DNA of 64,000 bases from an uncultured Clostridia bacterium (lineage in GTDB: Bacteria; Bacillota; Clostridia; Oscillospirales; Acutalibacteraceae), in NCBI GenBank assembly GCA_947598155.1, contig CANQFC010000003.1:1-64000 (forward strand), in the 5' to 3' direction. The notes below the pieces were generated by a model. The model was not told the DNA's origin. It saw nothing but the letters and a program-made list of their open reading frames with translations, and did not search any database. This document shows positions 14,598-24,214 of the stretch, piece by piece; position 1 is the stretch's first letter; every line of letters begins with the position of its first letter. A program made the translations under genes and the position numbers.

Positions 14598-17300
14598 TTA
14601 TCTGTTTGCTATTTTGGCAATCGCTTCGTTTATCATATCCATTTTTTCGGTATATTTCGCCAGCTTTTCCCGCTGTTCCTCAACAAGCTTTGCTGGTGCC
14701 TTGGCGACAAAATTGGCGTTGTTAAGCTTGTTGGAGATGAAGTCTATATCCTTTTGCACCGCCGTCTTTTCCTTGGCGAGCCGTTCAAGCTCCGCCTTAA
14801 AGTCAACAAGCTCATCCATAGGTATATAAATCCTTGCGTCGGCGGTGATAACGGTTACCGCCGTATTGTCCTCATAGCCGGGTATAATTTCAACCTCGCT
14901 TGCAGAGGCAAGGCGTACAAAGAAATCCGCTCCGTTTTTAAAGGTTTCCGAAAACGCCGTATCAATTATGACCTTAGCCTTCTTCGACGGCGCAACGTTC
15001 ATCTCGCTCCTTCTGTTTCTTACGGCCTTGATAGCGGTCATAACCCTTTCCATTTCGCTCTCTTCGGACTTAAATTCAAGCTCCTTTGAATATACGGGCC
15101 AGTCGGAAATCATTATTGACTCTCCGCAGTGCGGAAGCGTCTGCCAAATTTCCTCCGTAATAAAGGGCATAAACGGGTGAAGCAGTTTGAGCGTGTTGCT
15201 CATTACATATACCAAAACGGCCTTGGCTGTCGATTTTGCCTTTTCGCTGTCGGAATTAAGGCGGATTTTTGCAAGCTCTATATACCAGTCGCAGAAAACA
15301 TCCCAAATAAAATCATACAGCTTTTGTACCGCAAGGCCGAGCTCGTATTTATCAAGCGAATCGGTAACCGACCTTATAAGGTCGTTGTACTGGGAAAGCA
15401 CCCATTTATCCTCGATTGCAAGCTCCTCGGGTATATGTGGAGCAGGCTCGTTTTCGTCAAGATTCATCAAAATGAACCTTGCGGCGTTCCAGATTTTATT
15501 TGCAAAGTTACGGCTTGCCTCGACCTTTTCGTCGGAAAATCTCATATCGTTTCCGGGGCTGTTGCCCGTTGCAAGGGTAAATCTCAAAGCGTCCGCTCCG
15601 AATTTATCAATAATTTCAAGGGGGTCAATGCCGTTGCCGAGAGATTTTGACATCTTTCTGCCCAAAGCATCGCGCACAAGGCCGTGGATAAGCACCGTAT
15701 CGAACGGCGGTTTTCCCGTGTACTCAAGCGCCGAGAAAATCATTCTTGAAACCCAAAAACCGATAATATCATAGCCGGTAACGAGGGTGTTTGTGGGATA
15801 GTAATGCTTTAAATCCTCCGTTTCGTCTGGCCAGCCGAGAGTTGAAAACGGCCAAAGCGCAGAGGAAAACCATGTGTCAAGCGTGTCAGGGTCCTGCTGT
15901 AAATGCTTTGAACCGCATTTCGGGCAAACGTCAACGCCTGTCTTTGAAACAACCGTTTCGCCGCAGTCGTCACAGTACCAGGCAGGTATCCTGTGGCCCC
16001 ACCAGAGCTGACGGGAAATGCACCAATCGCGTGTTCCCCTCATCCAGCTCATATAATTTTTTGTAAAGCGTTCGGGTATAAATTTAATTTCGCCCTTTTC
16101 AACAGATTCAATCGCAGGGCCTGCAAGCGGCTCCATACGGACAAACCATTGTTTTGAAACCATGGGCTCAATGCTTGAATGGCATCTGTAACAAGTGCCT
16201 ACATCGTGCTTAATGGGTTCAATTTCCTTAATATATCCGCCCTCTTCAAGGTCCTTGAGTATGGCTTTTCTCGCTTCAAGAGTGGTCATACCCGCATATT
16301 TTCCGCAGTCAAGAACCTCCGGCTCGTTTTGTGTTGCCTTTCCCGACGCCCTGATTTCATCGGCCTGCGCCTTTTCCTTGGCGCCCGTGAGATGCCCGTC
16401 ATAGGTAAATGTGCGGACTATCGGGAGATTGTGCCTAAGGCCTACCTCAAAGTCGTTGGGGTCGTGGGCAGGGGTTATTTTAACAACGCCGGTTCCCTTT
16501 GTCATATCCGCATGCTCGTCGCATACTATGGGTATTTCCTTGTTGAGAAGCGGAAGTATTACATGACAGCCGTGAAGATGCGCATATCTCGGGTCCTCGG
16601 CGTTTATTGCTACCGCCGTATCGCCGAGCATTGTTTCGGGACGGGTTGTTGCAAGCTCAAGCTTTTCGCCCGTTTCCTTAACCGTATAGAGCAAGTGCCA
16701 GAAGTTAGAGTCCTTTTCCTCATACTCAACCTCGGCGTCGGAAATTGAGGTGTTGCAATGCGGGCACCAGTTTACCATTCTGTTCCCGCGGTAAATTAAA
16801 CCTTTTTCGTAAAGGCGGACAAAAACCTCTTTAACCGCATTCGAGCAACCCTCGTCAAGAGTAAATCTCTCCCTGTCCCAGTCGCAGGACGAGCCCATTT
16901 TCTTTAGCTGTTCAATAATTCTGCCGCCGTATTTTTCTTTCCAGTCCCATGCTCTTTCAAGGAATTTTTCCCTGCCGATTTCTTCCTTCGTTATTCCCTC
17001 ATTGCGCATTGCCTCAACAATTTTCGCCTCAGTCGCTATTGAGGCGTGGTCCGTGCCGGGTAGCCAAAGCGTATCAAAGCCCGCCATTCGGTGATACCTT
17101 ATCAGAATATCCTGCAAGGTATTGTCAAGCGCGTGGCCCATATGGAGCTGACCTGTAATATTCGGGGGCGGAATAACAATAGTATAAGTTTTTTTGCCCT
17201 CCTCACGCTTTGCGTGAAAGTATTTATTTTCAACCCATGTTTTATAAATGCGTTCTTCGGTAGTTTTAGGGTTGTACTGTTTTTCAAGCTCTTTCGCCAT
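14598..17300 (-). CDS. valS: Valyl-tRNA synthetase
   Basis: Charges tRNA-Val, with hydrolytic editing of threonine. 900 residues, normal length. Class I signatures: PPPNITGQLHMGHALDN (HMGH) and GRKMSKSLGNGIDP (KMSKS). The editing domain includes TTRPETMLGDTAVAIN, and a CxxC pair (VDVCPKCGS) lies in the insert. The C-terminal ~65 residues form the ValS coiled coil (FKAELERLAKEKTAVQ onward). It lies 22 bp after DUF4364, downstream of the glycopolymer cluster, so it is probably read from the same long transcript. I see no T-box leader directly upstream. Confidence 0.97.
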   Translation of the reverse strand: MAKELEKQYNPKTTEERIYKTWVENKYFHAKREEGKKTYTIVIPPPNITGQLHMGHALDNTLQDILIRYHRMAGFDTLWLPGTDHASIATEAKIVEAMRNEGITKEEIGREKFLERAWDWKEKYGGRIIEQLKKMGSSCDWDRERFTLDEGCSNAVKEVFVRLYEKGLIYRGNRMVNWCPHCNTSISDAEVEYEEKDSNFWHLLYTVKETGEKLELATTRPETMLGDTAVAINAEDPRYAHLHGCHVILPLLNKEIPIVCDEHADMTKGTGVVKITPAHDPNDFEVGLRHNLPIVRTFTYDGHLTGAKEKAQADEIRASGKATQNEPEVLDCGKYAGMTTLEARKAILKDLEEGGYIKEIEPIKHDVGTCYRCHSSIEPMVSKQWFVRMEPLAGPAIESVEKGEIKFIPERFTKNYMSWMRGTRDWCISRQLWWGHRIPAWYCDDCGETVVSKTGVDVCPKCGSKHLQQDPDTLDTWFSSALWPFSTLGWPDETEDLKHYYPTNTLVTGYDIIGFWVSRMIFSALEYTGKPPFDTVLIHGLVRDALGRKMSKSLGNGIDPLEIIDKFGADALRFTLATGNSPGNDMRFSDEKVEASRNFANKIWNAARFILMNLDENEPAPHIPEELAIEDKWVLSQYNDLIRSVTDSLDKYELGLAVQKLYDFIWDVFCDWYIELAKIRLNSDSEKAKSTAKAVLVYVMSNTLKLLHPFMPFITEEIWQTLPHCGESIMISDWPVYSKELEFKSEESEMERVMTAIKAVRNRRSEMNVAPSKKAKVIIDTAFSETFKNGADFFVRLASASEVEIIPGYEDNTAVTVITADARIYIPMDELVDFKAELERLAKEKTAVQKDIDFISNKLNNANFVAKAPAKLVEEQREKLAKYTEKMDMINEAIAKIANR

Positions 17301-17322
17301 TTATATTCACTCCTTAATATTT

Positions 17323-17877
17323 TTAAACCGTAAGCGATGTAATTATCGTTGAATAAACCTTAACCGGATCGTTGATAAAATTCTGTTTGACCTGCTCAAG
17401 CTGTAAACTGTCGCACACATAGACGGACAGTTTCATAAACTGCGTGTTTTTATCGAACAAGGTAAATGTTATTGTATATCCGCCGTTTTCCTCTTTAGTG
17501 ACTTCTATTTTGTTTTCCCTTTCGGCCCTTGCTTTCGTAAGAAGCCGTATAGCTGAATTGACCGCCTTCTCACGGACGGTTTTCGGCAGGCTTGTCTGAA
17601 GCATATCGGCGGCCTCTCTGCCTTTTTGAGTTACGGTAATAACCTCTTCATCGTCCAAAATGTCCGCCGTAATATTGGCGGTTTTCAAGAGTTCTTCAAT
17701 AGCTTGGCCGACCTCAAAATAGTTCGCTAACCCGTCCTCCTGCATAGCTTCGTTAAGCATTTGCCGCGTCATCGGGGAATCCACGGATTTCAGCAGGTAG
17801 CAAATCAGCAGACGAATGTCGTCTCTGCTGCGAAGCCCGCCCAATTCAATTCCTGCGTCAAAAGCGTCAAATTCCAT
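17323..17877 (-). CDS. DUF4364 family protein (winged-helix-like)
   Basis: 184 residues from the ATG at 17877, with AGGAGA just upstream; the longer frame lies inside the preceding HAD gene. The N-terminal ~75 residues (DIRLLICYLLKSVDSPMTRQ ... LTVTQKG-like wing ITVTQKGREAA) look like a winged helix. The rest is a beta-rich domain (YTITFTLFDKNTQFMKLSVY). This is the layout of the DUF4364 family found in Clostridia; function unknown, possibly a regulator. Overlaps the HAD gene by 11 bp. Confidence 0.75.
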   Translation of the reverse strand: MEFDAFDAGIELGGLRSRDDIRLLICYLLKSVDSPMTRQMLNEAMQEDGLANYFEVGQAIEELLKTANITADILDDEEVITVTQKGREAADMLQTSLPKTVREKAVNSAIRLLTKARAERENKIEVTKEENGGYTITFTLFDKNTQFMKLSVYVCDSLQLEQVKQNFINDPVKVYSTIITSLTV

Positions 17878-18688
17878 ATTTATTCTCCTGTAATATACTG
17901 TAAATTTCTTTAATATCCTCAAAAACAAAAGCCGGTTTTACTTCGCTTGCGTCAATATCCTCTTTAGAACTCTCGCCGCTCAAAACGCAGGCAGTGTCAA
18001 CGCCGGCGTTTACTCCCGACGCTATATCGGTATAAAGCCTGTCGCCTATCACAACGGTTTGCGCCTTAGTAAATCCACTCATCTGAACCGCGTAATCAAT
18101 CATAAATTTATCCGGCTTGCCTATGTAAAGCGGCCTTCTGTGCGCCGCGTAATTTATCGCCTCGCAAATCGCAAAGCAATCAGGCACTAAACCAAATTCC
18201 GTGGGACAGCCCCTGTCGGGATTTGTCGCAATATAAGGAATATCCTTTTTCGTCTGTAAAAGGTACGAAACGTCAATCAGCTTTTGGTATGTCAGCTCCG
18301 TGTCGTACCCAACCGCAACACACTCCGCGTCCTCGGTGCTGTTTGTGACCGATACTCCCATTTTTTTCATCTCGTTTATCATAGAGCGGGTGCCCAAGCA
18401 GTAAATTCTTTTATTTTTATGGTGCTCGTTCAGGTAAAGAGCCGTTGCCTGAGATGATGTAAAAAAATTGTCCTCTGTAACCTTAACGCCCATATTTGAC
18501 AGTTTCACGACATAATCCTTAACGGAGCGCGAGGAGTTATTGGTTATAAAAATATATCTTCCGCCGTTTTTCTCAATATGTTCAAGAAATTCATTCACAT
18601 ATGGGAAAAGCCTTGCTCCCTCGTAAATCGTGCCGTCCATATCGAGTAAAAAAAGGCGCTTATTTTTTATTAAACTTTTGTCAAGCAT
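17867..18688 (-). CDS. HAD-IIA family phosphatase (NagD/PNPase-like)
   Basis: 273 residues. HAD motif I LFLLDMDGTIYEG with the nucleophile aspartate, motif II YIFITNNSSRS, and motifs III/IV in GKPDKFMIDYA and TVVIGDRLYTDIASG. The cap between motifs II and III is of the NagD type. Family members dephosphorylate small phospho-metabolites such as glycerol phosphates or nucleotides. It overlaps the flippase gene by 8 bp, so a role with the neighbouring glycerol-phosphate polymer genes is possible but not shown. Confidence 0.88.
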   Translation of the reverse strand: MLDKSLIKNKRLFLLDMDGTIYEGARLFPYVNEFLEHIEKNGGRYIFITNNSSRSVKDYVVKLSNMGVKVTEDNFFTSSQATALYLNEHHKNKRIYCLGTRSMINEMKKMGVSVTNSTEDAECVAVGYDTELTYQKLIDVSYLLQTKKDIPYIATNPDRGCPTEFGLVPDCFAICEAINYAAHRRPLYIGKPDKFMIDYAVQMSGFTKAQTVVIGDRLYTDIASGVNAGVDTACVLSGESSKEDIDASEVKPAFVFEDIKEIYSILQENKYGI

Positions 18689-20252
18689 TTTCTTTACCGC
18701 CTTTGTTCTCAGGCGCTTTACGCCTAAAAACGCCCAAAAGAAGAGTTACTAAATCCTTCATTTCCCGCGTCTTTATAAATATAACAAGATTTATTAAATT
18801 CGGAACAATTGCGCAGATAACCGCGCGGATAATCAGTTCCGCAAATAAATTTTCAGTGAACGACGACGCTTTTTCCGCTAAAATCCAAGTTGCCGCAAAC
18901 GAAACCGCGGTAATAACCGCATAAAGCAAATAGGTTAAATAATACGACGACAGCCTGTGTTTAAGCACATATTTGTAAACAAGGTACGGCTGAGTCCACA
19001 TCGGGATTATAAGCATACTGATGACATTGGCGGCGATAACTCCGTCTATTGACTTAAATTTCCAAGCTAAGACGATTGACAGGACAATATTTATTACAGC
19101 CTCTAATATTGCGAAACCGCAATCCTGCCTGTAAAGTCCGGCGCTGTCCTTTGCCATAAGCACAACGCGGCGCATACCGTAAATATAAAAATAAAGAACC
19201 AGCAGAATCAGAGTAGATGTCGGGAAAAGACTGTTTTCCTCACCCTGCATCCAAAGGCGCATAAAAGGCTGTACCAAAACGCCGAACGACACTGTAAAAA
19301 ATGAAAATATTAAATAGTTGAAAAAATATAACAGCTTAAAACGATTATAAACCGTTTCTTCCTTTTCAACCGTGACAATATTGCCGAAGCTCGCCGTAAT
19401 TCCGTTGAAAACCTGAGTTACAAGCTGATTGAGCGCGTTAGTTATCAGCGTGTAATTGCCGTAAACGCCCGCAACCGCCGTACCGATAAAATATGTGATT
19501 ATCGCGGAACCTGTCGCCGTAACGCTGACTCCGCCCACTCGGTGGCAAAGCATTGCTCCCATATTTTTGGTAAGCGATTTTCGCTCCTCGCCCGTAATGG
19601 TATCGGTCGATTTATCAGAGGCTATTTCGGGGTAGCGTTTTCTGAACTGATAACCTATTGAAACTGCGCCTATAAGTCTGCAAACGATTTTAACTACCGC
19701 AAAAACTATAAAGCTGTGAGTAGTTTTAAGCAAAATCACCTGGCTTATAAGCGTTATTATTGAAACAAACGCGTCGTTTCTGTTAACGATATAGTTATTC
19801 TGGTCGGCAACAATCAAAGCTTTTCGGTTTGCGTAGAGGTAAGACGCGACCGTATCCGCCGCGTAAAGAATGAAAAGAATTGAAATATACCATTTCGGCT
19901 TGTCAGTATCTTTAATAACAAAATTAACGGCAAACGACAGAATAAACGCTCCGCCCATAAATACCGCCGCGATGACCTTGTAAGCCTGCTTATAAAAATT
20001 CAGAACCCGTTTAACGGCGGCGTTGTCTTTCTCTTCAATCGGCTTGTAAAGCTTATAAAGAAGGCCCGTGCTAAGCCCCAGTTCCGCCAAAGACAGAACC
20101 TGAAGAAAGTTTTTAAACGTTGTGTCAACACCGCCCATTGAGAGGCCAAGCTCAGAAACAAACACCGCTCTCGTAATAAAGTTGCTGAGCATTAAAACCG
20201 CGTAACCGCCGACGCCGAATATTGAGTTGACTAAAACTTTTTTACTTCTCAT
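18681..20252 (-). CDS. Polysaccharide flippase (MOP superfamily, Wzx-like)
   Basis: 523 residues with about 12-14 membrane helices and no signal peptide. The N-terminal VNSIFGVGGYAVLMLSNFIT and the pairing with ligase and glycosyltransferases fit a lipid-linked oligosaccharide flippase. It would move undecaprenyl-linked repeat units to the outer face of the membrane. Overlaps the ligase gene by 11 bp and the HAD gene by 8 bp, so it is part of one operon. Confidence 0.85.
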   Translation of the reverse strand: MRSKKVLVNSIFGVGGYAVLMLSNFITRAVFVSELGLSMGGVDTTFKNFLQVLSLAELGLSTGLLYKLYKPIEEKDNAAVKRVLNFYKQAYKVIAAVFMGGAFILSFAVNFVIKDTDKPKWYISILFILYAADTVASYLYANRKALIVADQNNYIVNRNDAFVSIITLISQVILLKTTHSFIVFAVVKIVCRLIGAVSIGYQFRKRYPEIASDKSTDTITGEERKSLTKNMGAMLCHRVGGVSVTATGSAIITYFIGTAVAGVYGNYTLITNALNQLVTQVFNGITASFGNIVTVEKEETVYNRFKLLYFFNYLIFSFFTVSFGVLVQPFMRLWMQGEENSLFPTSTLILLVLYFYIYGMRRVVLMAKDSAGLYRQDCGFAILEAVINIVLSIVLAWKFKSIDGVIAANVISMLIIPMWTQPYLVYKYVLKHRLSSYYLTYLLYAVITAVSFAATWILAEKASSFTENLFAELIIRAVICAIVPNLINLVIFIKTREMKDLVTLLLGVFRRKAPENKGGKENA

Positions 20253-21741
20253 CTTTGGATTTTCCCGTAAATTTATTGTAAATATTTGCGATTAGCAAAT
20301 CAATTTTCTCCGTAATTAAATCAGTTTTTAGCTTTTTGCCGTCATCAGTAAAGACCTGTATATAACCTAAGTACATCCAGAAAATAAACATTGAAAAACG
20401 CGTTATAAACAGAATTGTAACCTCTGCCATACTGTTTATCGCCAGCATCGCCAGCACAGCAAGCAATAAAGCAAACACATAATAATATTTATCGTTCTTC
20501 TCTATGTGCAAAAATATGTTTTTAAGCAGGTAAATCACCATAATCGCAAAAAAGACGAATATAAAAAACGAACCTACCGCCCCGACGCTGACCATTGTTT
20601 GAATTATGATGTTGTGAAAATGGCGAAGGTAATTGTCTACAATAAAAACGTTTCTGTGCGACTGCGGACCGTAACCGAAAATCGGCTTTTCTTTAAACTC
20701 CTCCAGCCCAAATTTCCAAATAACCGTTCTGCCGGTAAAAAGCCCGTAGTTCTCACCGATATTGCGGTCTATTTCAACGCCTACGATTTTTTCACTGTCA
20801 TCATCTTCCGGAAGAAAGTCGGGGGTCTCGGGCGTGTCTTCAAAATAAAATTCTCCGCCTAAGGAGCGGTAAATACTCGGCAAATACGATAATCCTTTCC
20901 GTGAAACCGTGATAAGACCAAACAGCACGGCAACTGACAGCGCGGCGGCCAACGCTCCCGTCAAAGAGGCCTTTACGGCAGAAAGATTTTTATTTTCGTG
21001 AATTTTCTTTGCGGCAGAGAACATTACCGCAACAAATACAAACGCAAAAAGGGAGATAAACGCGCCCTTTGCGTTTTCCATACACATGGACATAAAGTTA
21101 ACAACGGAAGTATATGCGAGAAACACGCCGTAAGGAACGCCTATTTTTTTGCCTTTTGCCCTTATTACGGCAATTTGGAGTACCGTTATCGCAAGGGCAA
21201 GCGCCGTTATCATATACCCCGTGTTGCTGTAAAGCCCGAAAAGCCTGTTCTGCGACCAGCCAATCGCGTATTTTTGATCTCCGAATAAAACTTCCTTATG
21301 GTAAAGAATTATAAACATTCCCATTGAAATCGTTGAAAGAACGGCAGTCATCGCGATAAAAATACCGTTTAAAACCGAAAGCTCAAAGAGCGAACGGTCT
21401 TTTGTTTTGCCGAAGGAATCGGGATAAAGCAAAAGCAGCGCTATTGCCGTATATCCCCAGCTTGCCACATTGAGATTAAACCCAGTTTTGAAATTCAGGA
21501 CTACGGAAAGCGCAAAAACGAGCATAAAACATATCAGCCAGAACATTCCCCGTGCTTTAAGGAATTTTCTCTTAGCAAACAAATCGTAAAGCAGTAACAG
21601 CGCCCCCGCGCCAAGCATAACAAACATAAGCTTATAGCAATATGATACGCAAGGAACGAGCAGCGTCGGAATAAGAAAAATTAGAAGTACCGCTTTATAA
21701 TAAAAAACTATCGAATCTTTTGCTTTTCCTGAAATTTTCAT
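20242..21741 (-). CDS. O-antigen ligase/polymerase-like protein (Wzy_C)
   Basis: 499 residues with about 10-12 membrane helices. A large extracytoplasmic loop contains GLFTGRTVIWKFGLEEFKEK and FGYGPQSHRN, then HFHNIIIQTMVSVGAVG; the IFGYGP...HNxxxQ pattern is the Wzy_C/WaaL signature. It should polymerise or attach the glycan exported by the neighbouring flippase. Whether it acts as polymerase or ligase cannot be told from sequence. Confidence 0.85.
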   Translation of the reverse strand: MKISGKAKDSIVFYYKAVLLIFLIPTLLVPCVSYCYKLMFVMLGAGALLLLYDLFAKRKFLKARGMFWLICFMLVFALSVVLNFKTGFNLNVASWGYTAIALLLLYPDSFGKTKDRSLFELSVLNGIFIAMTAVLSTISMGMFIILYHKEVLFGDQKYAIGWSQNRLFGLYSNTGYMITALALAITVLQIAVIRAKGKKIGVPYGVFLAYTSVVNFMSMCMENAKGAFISLFAFVFVAVMFSAAKKIHENKNLSAVKASLTGALAAALSVAVLFGLITVSRKGLSYLPSIYRSLGGEFYFEDTPETPDFLPEDDDSEKIVGVEIDRNIGENYGLFTGRTVIWKFGLEEFKEKPIFGYGPQSHRNVFIVDNYLRHFHNIIIQTMVSVGAVGSFFIFVFFAIMVIYLLKNIFLHIEKNDKYYYVFALLLAVLAMLAINSMAEVTILFITRFSMFIFWMYLGYIQVFTDDGKKLKTDLITEKIDLLIANIYNKFTGKSKDEK

Positions 21742-21753
21742 ATTTTTCCCCCG

Positions 21754-22863
21754 TTATCGCTCAAAGTACAACTTTGATATAACATTTGCCTGAGATGAAA
21801 GTGAAAATCCGCTTTTTTCAAGCTTATCTGAAACATCATTGCAATCCGTTCTGCCTAAGTCAAGCATTTCGGACGCTCTTTGCGCCCATTTAAGAGACCC
21901 TTCCGACAGCGGATAAAACTCAATCAGTCCCGTTATATCGCATTCCCTTGTCACCGCGTCGCCGACAAGGGCGGAAAGTCCGTTTGCCTGCGCTTCCACA
22001 AGCGTTATCGGCAGACCCTCAAAAAGCGACGGCATTAAAAACAAGTCCATTGCGGAGTAATATTTGTATATATCCTCCTGAAAATCCACGAAGATTACAT
22101 TTTCGCTCAAATTCAAATCATTTACCTTGTTTTTCACGCTTTCAAGGAGCTCTCCCCCGCCGATGAGCATCAGCGTACAGTCGTTTCGGATTTTACAAAG
22201 CTCACTGAATATATCAATAAGGAAAAGATGATTTTTTTGCGCTGTAAAGCGCCCGATATGGCCAATCACATATTTTGTGTTAACGCCGTATTTTTCGCGG
22301 ATTTCACGCGCTTTTTCCGCATCATACGCAAATTTTGATGTATCGACCGCATTGTTGAGTATTAACGATGCGCGCGCTCTCTTTTTACCGTACATCCATT
22401 CGGCGGCGGGAACGGAGCAGGCGCATTTGACGTCATAAAATCTGTTCGCAAACACTCTCAAAATTTTATGCAGATTACTGAATACCGCTCTTCTGAGAGG
22501 CGAAGACAAATCGGTAAAACTGCTGTGAGAATGCATTATAATTTTTTTTACCCTGCACTTTTTTGCGTATTTAAAGACAGTCAGAGTTGAAATTGAGGAG
22601 AGGTTAAAATGAACGGCGTCATACCCTCTTGAAAATACGTCTTTCAAAAAACGCCTGTACAAAAAAGGCGCTTTATACATTGAAATATCAAACTCAAAAT
22701 ACTGCGTGCCATGCTCTTCCGTCCATTTTTTCAAACGGTCATTTCGGAAAGAGAGAATATCAACGCAAAATTGTTCCGGGTCAAGCTCGCCCAGAATATT
22801 GATAATATACTGTGTTATGCCGCTGCTCGGAGCAGTCGGCGCGAATATCAATATTTTCTTCAT
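21754..22863 (-). CDS. GT4-family glycosyltransferase
   Basis: 369 residues, GT-B fold, cytoplasmic face. N-terminal KILIFAPTAPSSGITQYI is the first Rossmann unit. The C-terminal half carries YVIGHIGRFTAQKNHLFLID, NVIFVDFQEDIYKYYSAMD and MPSLFEGLPITLVEAQANG, with the EGLPITLVEAQ sugar-nucleotide site of GT4 enzymes. Adds one sugar to the lipid-linked surface glycan; donor and acceptor unknown. Confidence 0.92.
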   Translation of the reverse strand: MKKILIFAPTAPSSGITQYIINILGELDPEQFCVDILSFRNDRLKKWTEEHGTQYFEFDISMYKAPFLYRRFLKDVFSRGYDAVHFNLSSISTLTVFKYAKKCRVKKIIMHSHSSFTDLSSPLRRAVFSNLHKILRVFANRFYDVKCACSVPAAEWMYGKKRARASLILNNAVDTSKFAYDAEKAREIREKYGVNTKYVIGHIGRFTAQKNHLFLIDIFSELCKIRNDCTLMLIGGGELLESVKNKVNDLNLSENVIFVDFQEDIYKYYSAMDLFLMPSLFEGLPITLVEAQANGLSALVGDAVTRECDITGLIEFYPLSEGSLKWAQRASEMLDLGRTDCNDVSDKLEKSGFSLSSQANVISKLYFER

Positions 22864-22887
22864 TCAAATTCCCGATAGCGTTATTCG

Positions 22888-23277
22888 CTATTTTCCTAAA
22901 TCCTTTTTAATTTGAGTTGTAGAAATTTCAGGCGTCCTCTCAAGATAAACCACTTCGCACTCGTCTTTAAGAAAGTCAAATTTGCCTTTCCAGTCGTCGC
23001 CCATAACAAACGTGTCAACCTTAAATTCCCTGACGTCGTTCGCCTTTTGCTCCCAATTCTCTTCAGGAATAACCAAATCAACGTACCTTATCGCCTCAAG
23101 CAGTTTCTTTCTCTGCTCATAGGAAAAATAACATTTTTTATGCTTTTCGTTCCAGTTAAACTCGTCCGTTGAAAGCGCGACGATTAAATAGTCGCCAAGC
23201 TCTTTGGCGCGCCGTAAAAGATTGATGTGCCCGTAATGAAGTAAATCAAAGGTGCCGTATGTAATTACTTTTTTCAT
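22888..23277 (-). CDS. tagD: Glycerol-3-phosphate cytidylyltransferase (TagD-like)
   Basis: 129 residues, the usual TagD length. Makes CDP-glycerol from CTP and glycerol 3-phosphate. Seen: [20 protein letters not shown] with the HYGH form of the HxGH site, the substrate residues around [28 protein letters not shown] and the C-terminal [13 protein letters not shown] (the ISTT nucleotide motif). CDP-glycerol is the donor for glycerol-phosphate polymers. Its place beside LicD and glycosyltransferases suggests the surface polymer carries glycerol phosphate. Confidence 0.93.
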   Translation of the reverse strand: MKKVITYGTFDLLHYGHINLLRRAKELGDYLIVALSTDEFNWNEKHKKCYFSYEQRKKLLEAIRYVDLVIPEENWEQKANDVREFKVDTFVMGDDWKGKFDFLKDECEVVYLERTPEISTTQIKKDLGK

Positions 23278-23310
23278 ACATAAATCTCCTTTGTAAACGG
23301 TTTAAAGCGT

Positions 23311-24141
23311 TTAATACTGCCCAAAATCCAGCGCTTTTACCCCGTGGCGGTTATATCTTTTGTCCTCGGGAGGAGGAGTCATATAATCCCCGTAAAAATA
23401 TTCAAGGTAAGAAGTGTAGCCGGCAGGGGCGGATATTTCAAAGTCCTCAAACGGAAGAAGTACCGTATTTTCAACCCATTCGTACCGTATTGTTTCCTTT
23501 TCATATCCGTAAGCTCCGCCGATATTTACGATTTTTTCGGGATTTCTGCCGGGCGCGTTGTAACGCCTGCACTCTTTATCCAACATTTCGCAGAGTTTCT
23601 CCCGCGAATAAAACGACGCTATAACCTTAAGCGCCGCGTAGGCCGCGCGTTTAACATATTCTTTTGGCCCGCAGACCTTGTAATTCTGCTTTGCGAGAAG
23701 CAGCCTTCTCAAATAATACGTCCTTTTTTTGTGCTTTTCTTTTTCTTCTTCGCTTTCGGGAACTGCGTCAAACGGAAATACGTCGACAAATATGCCCTTT
23801 TTCGCGTCATTTGCCGCGCTGTCCTCCTCAAGAACTGTGTTTTTAAGCAGGACTTTTGCAAAATTCAGGCCGTATGCGCCGTCCGTTTCGGTCGTCTGAA
23901 GAAAGAACCTTTCACCGAGCTGCGTTTTTGACAGTTCAATAAAAAGTTCATAGTCGCCGCGAAGCATTCCGATGTCCATATCGTCGTCCCAAGGAATAAA
24001 CCCCTTATGGCGTACCGCGCCCAAAAGCGAACCCGCAATTATAAAATATTTAATGCCGTTTTCTTCGCAGATTCTCTTGATTTCCTTTGCGATTATTGTT
24101 TCACAGTCGTGAAGTTTCGGCAAATAATCAAAATTTTCCAT
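23311..24141 (-). CDS. LicD-family phosphotransferase
   Basis: 276 residues. The LicD core is clear: YFIIAGSLLGAVRHKGFIPW and DDDMDIGMLRGDYELF, where the DDD/DxD aspartates bind metal and nucleotide, then GIFVDVFPFDAVPE. LicD enzymes are known for adding phosphocholine, and the related eukaryotic fukutin group transfers ribitol phosphate from CDP-ribitol. Since TagD (CDP-glycerol) is the next gene and no licA/licB/licC is seen, glycerol-phosphate transfer is a reasonable inference here. Confidence 0.88.
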   Translation of the reverse strand: MENFDYLPKLHDCETIIAKEIKRICEENGIKYFIIAGSLLGAVRHKGFIPWDDDMDIGMLRGDYELFIELSKTQLGERFFLQTTETDGAYGLNFAKVLLKNTVLEEDSAANDAKKGIFVDVFPFDAVPESEEEKEKHKKRTYYLRRLLLAKQNYKVCGPKEYVKRAAYAALKVIASFYSREKLCEMLDKECRRYNAPGRNPEKIVNIGGAYGYEKETIRYEWVENTVLLPFEDFEISAPAGYTSYLEYFYGDYMTPPPEDKRYNRHGVKALDFGQY

Positions 24142-24214
24142 AATTTCCTTGATGTTACGGCGTATTGCGCCGAACCGTTCCTAACATTATATTTTCAAAA
24201 AGGGGCTTTCCCCG

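Noticed and set aside
11318-17300. T-box leaders ahead of argS and valS
   Set aside because: The upstream gaps are 12 and 22 bp inside operons, too short for a T-box, and no T-box-like sequence is seen.
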